From: Cordia subcordata
Taxonomy: Eukaryota; Streptophyta; Magnoliopsida; Boraginales; Cordiaceae
Reading direction: 5' to 3'
NCBI GenBank assembly: GCA_028554755.1
Contig: JAPTOF010000024.1
Span: 3,100,001-3,164,000 of the forward strand
Length of the DNA stretch: 64,000 nt
Positions 57,812 to 64,000 of the stretch are shown here, one piece after another. Both the position numbers and the translations under genes were made by a program. The notes under the pieces are model-generated. The model saw only the letters and a list, made by a program, of their open reading frames with translations. It made no database searches and was not told the origin of the DNA. The first letter of the stretch is position 1. Each line of letters begins with the position of its first letter.

Positions 57812-58855
57812 ATGGCAAATTTTGACAAAGAAAAAGCAACTTCGGGGTTGGCCCTTCATGTACAAGAAATGCTACAAGTCTTTCCAAACATAGAAGAAAA
57901 GAACCATTATCTCCTCCATCATCACATTCATCACCTCAAAGGGGCCATTCAAACAAGAAAATCATACTTGGTAACTGCATTATACCGAAAGAATTTCAAT
58001 ACATGCCTTTAGTTGATTTTGTTATTACACAAGGTTAGAATTCTTACATGACTATTGAAGAGTCTCTATATTCGGATTTGGTACGTGAATTTTATGAAAA
58101 TATGTAATATGATAGACTTAATGGGCTTGTTAGATCAACGGTTAATGGGGTTGAGTTAAATTTAACTCAGGTAGATATTATAGCCATCTTTAATATCCAA
58201 AACCATAATGATCAAGTACAAGCCTATGATTTCATGAGGTTTTCCACAATGGATAAATAGTGGGTCAATTTATGACTTTTTTTAGGACACACAAATGCAC
58301 CACGAAATGCACTACCAAAGCAAAAGCAACTATCCCCTAAAAATAAGGTCTTGATAAAGTTGTTGATGGAAAACGTGGTCCTTAGGGATAAACATGATGA
58401 CAATGTGTATAATAATGAAGCCTATGTTTTTTATTTGTTTCATCATGGAAAGAAAGTGAACTTTCCAGACACCAGGCTGTGCTATATGAAAAGCATCTCT
58501 AGTAAAAAAAGGGCTACCATAAGGGATGTTCTTAACTAGAATCTCTGTGTATAAAGGGGTTCATGTTCAAGGGTTTGAGTTTAAGCAATTTTATAAGAGT
58601 TGGAGGTTCAATTCGGCATCCATTTTTTGAATGGATGTCTTCTATTAGAAAGGACATTAGATGTATAGCGAAGGATTTAAAGCTTTAACTAATGATGAAA
58701 GAGCCATTATCGTGGACCGAATTTCCAAGAAAACTACAATTAACTTTAAGCATGAGAATAAAGAAGAAGCTATCTTTATAGGGGGTTAAGATGATGATGA
58801 TATTGCAAACTTGGATAGCTACGATGATGATGATAATGATGCTCTCGGAGATAGA

Positions 58856-58889
<34 letters not shown>

Positions 58890-58980
58890 CCCCTAGAGAT
58901 AGAGATGATGATGATGATGATGCAAGGGACCCTAAGGAAAAAGAAAGAAGGTCGAAGTATAGTAGTGGTTGAGTAATGAA
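57812..58980 (+). pseudogene. Extra ORF downstream of copia pol: plant-transposon domain with Asp-rich tail
   Basis: After pol, the plus strand has YSDLVREFYENM (about 58070-58105), RSTVNGVELNLTQVDIIAIF (58133-58192), then LLMENVVLRDKHDDNVYNNE and PDTRLCYMKSISSKKRATIR (58465-58530). This is the pattern of the putative plant transposon protein family often found beside plant retroelements (VREFYANM..VRGVEVDLSPEAIN). Sireviruses commonly carry an additional ORF here. A (GAT)n microsatellite (58786-58926) encodes a poly-Asp run in one frame. In-frame stops show decay. Function unknown. Confidence 0.6.
58786..58926. repeat. (GAT)n microsatellite
   Basis: Three arrays of ATG/GAT triplets are separated by CTCTCGGAGATAGAG- and CCCCTAGAGATAGAG-like spacers, so the spacer has been duplicated along with the triplets. 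Confidence 0.9.
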
Positions 58981-59631
58981 TTGGGTACTTGAATGCTTGA
59001 CTCCTATGAATGCTTGGTTCAGTAGTTGGGTGACTTTTGTGGGTAATTAATTGTAGAATTTGAACATAAGTATGGAAGGATCAAAAGGAGATGTTCGAGA
59101 GATCAAATCTAATCTTGGCATCCATGGTGATGATGATGCTGGCTCGAGCCATTATCCATGCTTGTTTTCAGATCTCTTGTTTTCAGAAATTCAAAACTCT
59201 CACTATCATTAGGGTTTCAAAATAGTTTCATTGTATTTGCACTCTTTAAATTCCTACACTTTCTAGTTTAGCTTATTACTCTTGAATATTTTGGTACTTA
59301 TGGTTGTTGTTTAGTTAATTTTCCTTAGATTACTTTGTTTACTTTGCTATAATCTTGCTTATTTGCTAGGATTTATGTGCTAGCATGCTTGTTTAAAGCC
59401 AAATGACGACACTTGTTAGTATTGATGGCTCAAATTTGTACCCATAAGCCCTAAATGTCCATATTTTCATGATGCCAAAGGGGAAGAAAAGGTATTGAGA
59501 TGAATTTTTCTACTACAATCTTATTATTGATTTTAGTTGCTTAATTCAAGAGGAGTCATGCCTTTATGACTCTATTGTTTGACGTCGAGTCATGCCTTAG
59601 ACTCCATATATCAATTATTTGTCATCATAAA

Positions 59632-61490
59632 AAAGGGAAAATAATGTTGGAATTATTGCCTATTATATATATATATATATATATTGATGAATAAATAATT
59701 GATATTGTTGATAATAATTCTTGACTAATAACTGCCCTTGAGTATATAGTATATAATTATTTTGGGTGATTATTTGGAGTTATGGAAGTATTCTTGCAGC
59801 AAGGAGGTTGAAGATTGTGCAATGAAGAGCTTGCTATAAAGATCTTGATTGAAGTCTTAATTTTTCTTTGTACATTGATCTTTCTGGATAGGTAGTCTTA
59901 CAAAGCTCAACTTAACCAATACTTTGCATAAGCATGTTCTTATAATGTCATGGTTACATGTTGTGTGTTCATATGTATAATTCTTTTATGTGAGAATGTT
60001 TTTAAAGAACATGGCTTTTCATAGATTGCATGAGCATTGGTTCCAAATATGTTTAGGATTCTTCTTTGAGATTAGTAATAAAAAATTCTTCTTTCATCTG
60101 AAATGATTATTGTTTGAATATCAATGTTAGACTAATATTTTTTTAGCTTCCTTTGACAAATCAATCAGGCTATCTAGCCAAATTGTTTTTGGTAGAGTGC
60201 CCTTGGCAATTCTCTCTGACTCTTCAAGTTGATCTTTCTCAAATTTAGTTTATTCTATATTTCTGAGGTCCCAGATTTAAAATGGCTAGTAGAATTTTTC
60301 TCGTTCATACCATCCAACTGAACTTGAAATCTAGAAAGTCATATATTTTCATCATCTGTAATCTTTTGTAACGTAATAAACCATGGTTTTGATCATAGCT
60401 AGGAAATTGATAAATTAGCTAAAATCCAAGCTTTAAAAAATTACTTGATTAACAATTCCCTATTTAATTAGTTCAAGCTCTCATGCTTCTTGGTTTGGAA
60501 GAAGAGTAAGCTTTGGAAAACTATCGAGTAAATTGATATTGTTGCCAAGGAGATTATAGAAGATCTCTGAAGAAATCAAGAGACTCTTAATATTATAAAA
60601 GAAAGTACATTATTTGTTTAGGAAAAACTCCATTATGTGTTACCATGAGTACAATTAAGTTAAAGTCATGTCATAAAAGTTGTAGGGCTTTTATTTGGCT
60701 AAAGTATCTATAAATAGGCACCATTACGTAGTTATAGAGGCCAATTGTTGACAAAAGTTTTATAGGAAAGCTTTGCAATAAAGCTTTGTAAAAGGTTTGT
60801 ACTAAGTTGTAAGACGTTTTAAGTTTGCTTTCAAGTTTTGACATGACAAAGATTCAGAATCTACTCAAAACCATGATGTGTTATAACCTAAAAAAAGTAG
60901 AAGACATACAACACCGAGCATTGGTGAGTAGAAGAAAGTTGCCAAGGAGATTATTGCAGATCTTTGAAGAAATCAAGAGACTTCTCGATATTTTAAAAGA
61001 AAGTAAATTATGTGTCCAGGAAGAAGCACATTATGTGTTACCATGAGTACAATTAAGTTAAAGTTATGTCATAAAAGTTGTAAGGCTTTTAGTTGGACAA
61101 AATCTGCTAAGATCAACTGATCGTGCCTATCAATCAGTAGGGTATCAACTAAGGGGTTTCAATCGGTAACATCGACCAGTATAGTCAGTTTATTTAATCA
61201 TTCTACCAATTGAGGGACTAGTCCATTGATATGGTCGACTAATATGTCTAGTGAGCTTTATAAAACAATTGGCTTAGGCAGTGGTTGACTGGTAAGGGTT
61301 GACAGGTAGTACAGTCTACTTTTCAAAAATAACCATTGGAGTTTTTGCTTTATGCTAATATAAATATATATTTTTGCTTCAATATTGATATAACGTGATC
61401 TGAGCTCTCTTTTGAAACATATGTATTAAAAGCTTTCTTATACATTTATTTTGGCATTCAATCTCATTTGATCAAGCTTGTTAAGTGTAT
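59632..61490 (+). repeat. Probable 3' LTR of the Sirevirus-like copia, with purine tract
   Basis: AAAAAAGGGAAAATAA (about 59630-59647) resembles a polypurine tract, followed by TGTTGGAATTATTGCC. The body is non-coding and contains GGTTGACTGGTAAGGGTTGAC-type repeats, typical of Sirevirus LTRs, and a (TA)n run. A segment of about 165 bp starting GTTGCCAAGGAGATTAT occurs twice, at 60541 and 60938. The matching 5' LTR is gone, and the right end is approximate. Confidence 0.5.
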
Positions 61491-61908
61491 TGTCATTATA
61501 ATGGCTTTGGGCTACACAACTAAGGAAGGACTAGGTACGACATGGCCCTCTCCACAGGTTAGTATGGCCCTTGATTTCTTGTCAAGTCAATGAACCATAA
61601 ATGGCAAGATTTCTAAGACAATAGAAGAAGTCAACATACGTGTAAAAGGCAGAAAATAATAAGCCACTATTAGGGATCATGATTGGGGGATTCCAAATCC
61701 TCATGGTTATGATGTTTTGCCATGATTAAGGATATTGGCCTCCTATATATAAAAGGCAATGAATCCATGCAAAGGGGAGAATACACACCATTACACACTC
61801 TCTAGCCTTCTTCAAGATACCATTGATCACTTGCCCTATCACCAAAAGGGCACTAGGGTTCTTGTCCTACTGAGGCTTAGATCTTAATTGTATATTTTAG
61901 GATCTACA
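61490..61908 (+). repeat. Tat/Ogre-like gypsy 5' LTR
   Basis: TATA-like TCCTATATATAAAAGGC lies near 61740, then CACTAGGGTTCTTGTCC. The LTR ends at ..GATCTACA. It is immediately followed by TGTGGCACCTACTGTAGGGC, a decayed form of the TTGGCGCCNNCTGTGGGG primer-binding site used by Tat/Athila-type elements. The left boundary is approximate. Confidence 0.55.
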
Positions 61909-64000
61909 ATGTGGCACCTACTGTAGGGCTTCTAGATAAATGGTGACAAGGAGAAGAATCACACTCACTCATGATTTGTTGAATATTTATCAACATGGTA
62001 GGTTGCTAGCTTCTCCTTGTCATGCGTTTTACTCATACTTTATGGCATAAAACATTGTATAAGAATAGATTTGCTACTAATATATTTGGATGCATGATCC
62101 CAATAATTTTGTCTTTGGAGAAAAATTATTTATGAGTTGTACTTTGATCTACGGTTGAAAATTACTGTTGAGGTAAAGAACTACAAATATAAGGTTTAGA
62201 GTTGTGTTTTATTAAGAGGTAAGTGGGGTCGTTTGGTATTCCAAATTATCTCATCAAATTTTTACATAACATTTAAGTTCTATTTGATTTTTATTGAGAT
62301 GGTATGATCTTGCATTATTTTTCTTGGTCGCATCAAGCTGGTGAAATGTTCTTATTTCTCTTCATAGCAAGTTAGCACTGGTCTTTAGCTTTATTCTTCT
62401 AGTTTTAATTATTTTCTATCAATTGCTCTTGCATATGGTATTGCCTGATTTGAGAAGAAAAGGTGTTGCATGTATGTATAATTACAATTAGTAAATAAAT
62501 CTGATCCATATAATTATCATAATATACTTATAAATGAATGTAACTATTCCCAAAAAAAATTATCAAAATTATTATTACTGTAATTCTTTTAGCGCCATGT
62601 CTTTGCATACTATTTTTGGTTCTATTCTTTAGATTTCATGATTTAGATTTTTTTAATCACGATAAAGTTCGATTATTCCTTTGTTTTTGCTCTCTGTTTC
62701 TTCATTAATGAAATCAATCTTTGCATGAAAGTCACTATATGAATTGTGATCACTATGTGTTGATTGATATACTATTTAAACCTTTTTAGTATAATTCTGT
62801 AAAACATCACCATTCTTACAGTGTTAATCTCTAACTTGGAAAAAGAGAGGTAATACTTGAATCACTGAAGCACAGTTCAATTACAAAAATATTTGATGCA
62901 ATTACTTAGTCATTAGGATATGCGTCTCAACCCTTTGATTAACAAAAGGGTTAAGACCTTAATGCAATGTCACGTCTTAGAGCCATTAGATAACCATCCA
63001 TGCTTATATATCTGTGACTCAAGAATTAGATCCAGACTAATTTCACAAAGCTTCACTATGCTTATGCAAGCCCAACATATTTGTGATGGCTTAATGATGC
63101 TTATCCAAGACTAACATATCTGCCATATGAGAATTAGGTCTAGACTAATTCCACACGGCTTATTAATGCTTATCCAAGCCCAACATATCTACAACCCAAA
63201 AATTGGGTCCAGACCAATTCCATAAGGCTTGACGATGCTTATCTAAGCTCAACATGTCTATGACCCAAAAACATCGGGTCTAATACACTTTCTCATAGCC
63301 TGTAGATATACACCCAAGCCTGTAACATCTACGAACCAAAAACCTCAGACTAATACAACTTATCACGGCTTGTAGGTATGTGCCTAAGTCTGCAATATCA
63401 ATGACCCCAAAACATCGGGTTTGGTACAACTTATCATGACTTGTGGGAATATACCCAAGCCTGTAATCATCTGCGACCCTTACAAGGCATCGGGTCTAAT
63501 TCAAAGAAATAAATTTTAGTTTGTGGATATTTATCCAAGCCAATTATACATTAGTGCCCTTCAATTACCATCAATGCTAAACTAACAAAATGCATTCTTG
63601 GCTTGTGGATATTCATCCAGGCCTAAGATAAACATTTGCACCTTTCGACTATCATTAGGGCTAAAATAACAAGATGAGTTCTTGGCTTACGAGTAAACAC
63701 CTAGGCCTTTGAATGTTGGTGAACCAAATATATTGGCTCCAATTTAATTTACTTTGGCTTGAAGATGTTCGTCCCAGCCCAACATATATTTGTGTCCCAA
63801 AATGGTCATTGGGTCCAATTTAGGGCATGTTGCCCTATATAAGTTTAGACACATATTCGTGACTCAAAACAATCATCTGACTCAACTTACATATACTTTG
63901 GTTTAGGGGTGTCAATCCAAGCACACCCAATATTCACGATCCCATTTATCGAGTACAATTTAACATGTTGTGGCTCGTAGATATTACTTGCATCTAAGGC
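61909..64000 (+). mobile_element. Internal region of the Tat/Ogre-like element, running off the window
   Basis: It begins with the primer-binding-site-like sequence. 61930-62900 is AT-rich with no recognised coding domain. From about 62960 a tandem-repeat array continues to the window end. Gag-pol, if present, lies beyond 64000. Confidence 0.45.
62960..64000. repeat. Diverged tandem array, units about 65-85 bp
   Basis: GGCTTGTAGATAT, CCAAGCC(C/T)..AACATATCT and GACCCAAAACATCGGGTC recur in this order about a dozen times. GGCTT-like starts lie near 63092, 63157, 63225, 63365, 63437, 63599, 63682 and 63753. Each unit holds GGCTTG and CAAGCC, so it could fold back on itself. No open frame persists across units. 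Confidence 0.85.

Noticed and set aside
58791..58976. Met-rich small protein
   Set aside because: It is the (GAT)n array read in the ATG frame.
62960..64000. CRISPR-like array
   Set aside because: Units are contiguous and diverged with no unique spacers, in a plant retroelement.
1..64000. Organelle-derived insertions, rRNA genes, bacterial operons
   Set aside because: No recognisable plastid, mitochondrial, rRNA or prokaryotic gene sequence was seen while reading both strands.

Overview
This window is nuclear DNA from a plant, most likely a eudicot; the species cannot be named from the sequence. It is AT-rich and contains one intact intron-bearing host gene in a field of decayed transposable elements. 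I recognised no tRNA, rRNA, CRISPR array, prokaryotic operon or organelle-derived DNA.

The host gene is a T-type cyclin (partner of CDK9-type kinases in P-TEFb) on the minus strand. Six coding exons run from 37115 down to 22520. All junctions are GT-AG and the phases agree; the exons sum to 1842 nt, i.e. 613 residues plus a stop. A candidate 5' UTR exon lies near 38250. The intron between coding exons 1 and 2 is 11.4 kb. It holds a complete but broken Ty1-copia element in antisense (25901-31193, 5-bp target duplication), a Tourist-like MITE and an old LINE remnant.

Left flank (1-22100): a decayed plant-mobile-domain (MAIN-like) gene on the minus strand split by a TRIM-like mini-retrotransposon; a long inverted-repeat element with T-rich tandem repeats; a decayed Mutator-like (MULE) transposase; and a degenerate Ty3-gypsy chromovirus (7928-19343). 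The 5' LTR of the chromovirus carries a probable solo LTR, which itself carries a small hAT element. Next come a concentric inverted-repeat element and a MULE-derived segment that contains a tRNA-type SINE with a perfect 12-bp target duplication.

Right flank (38250-64000): a FAR1-domain gene fragment fused to a Sirevirus-like copia element (41543 to about 61490). This copia is interrupted in its reverse transcriptase by a solo LTR (44111-56243, duplication TGTAT). That solo LTR was in turn hit by an hAT transposon (44881-51183, itself holding a probable solo LTR), by a 5'-truncated LINE (52235-53874, 14-bp duplication) and by another solo LTR (53988-56084, duplication CTAAC), which carries a second small hAT element. 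The copia resumes at 56490 with RT and RNase H, followed by an extra plant-transposon ORF and a 3' LTR. The window ends in a Tat/Ogre-like gypsy LTR, its primer-binding site and an array of roughly 70-bp repeats.

Only the cyclin gene looks functional. The rest is transposon history that can be ordered in time from the nesting. I found no new defence or metabolic system. The most notable items are the readable insertion stack, the many short tandem duplications, and the TE-loaded intron of a transcription-elongation cyclin.
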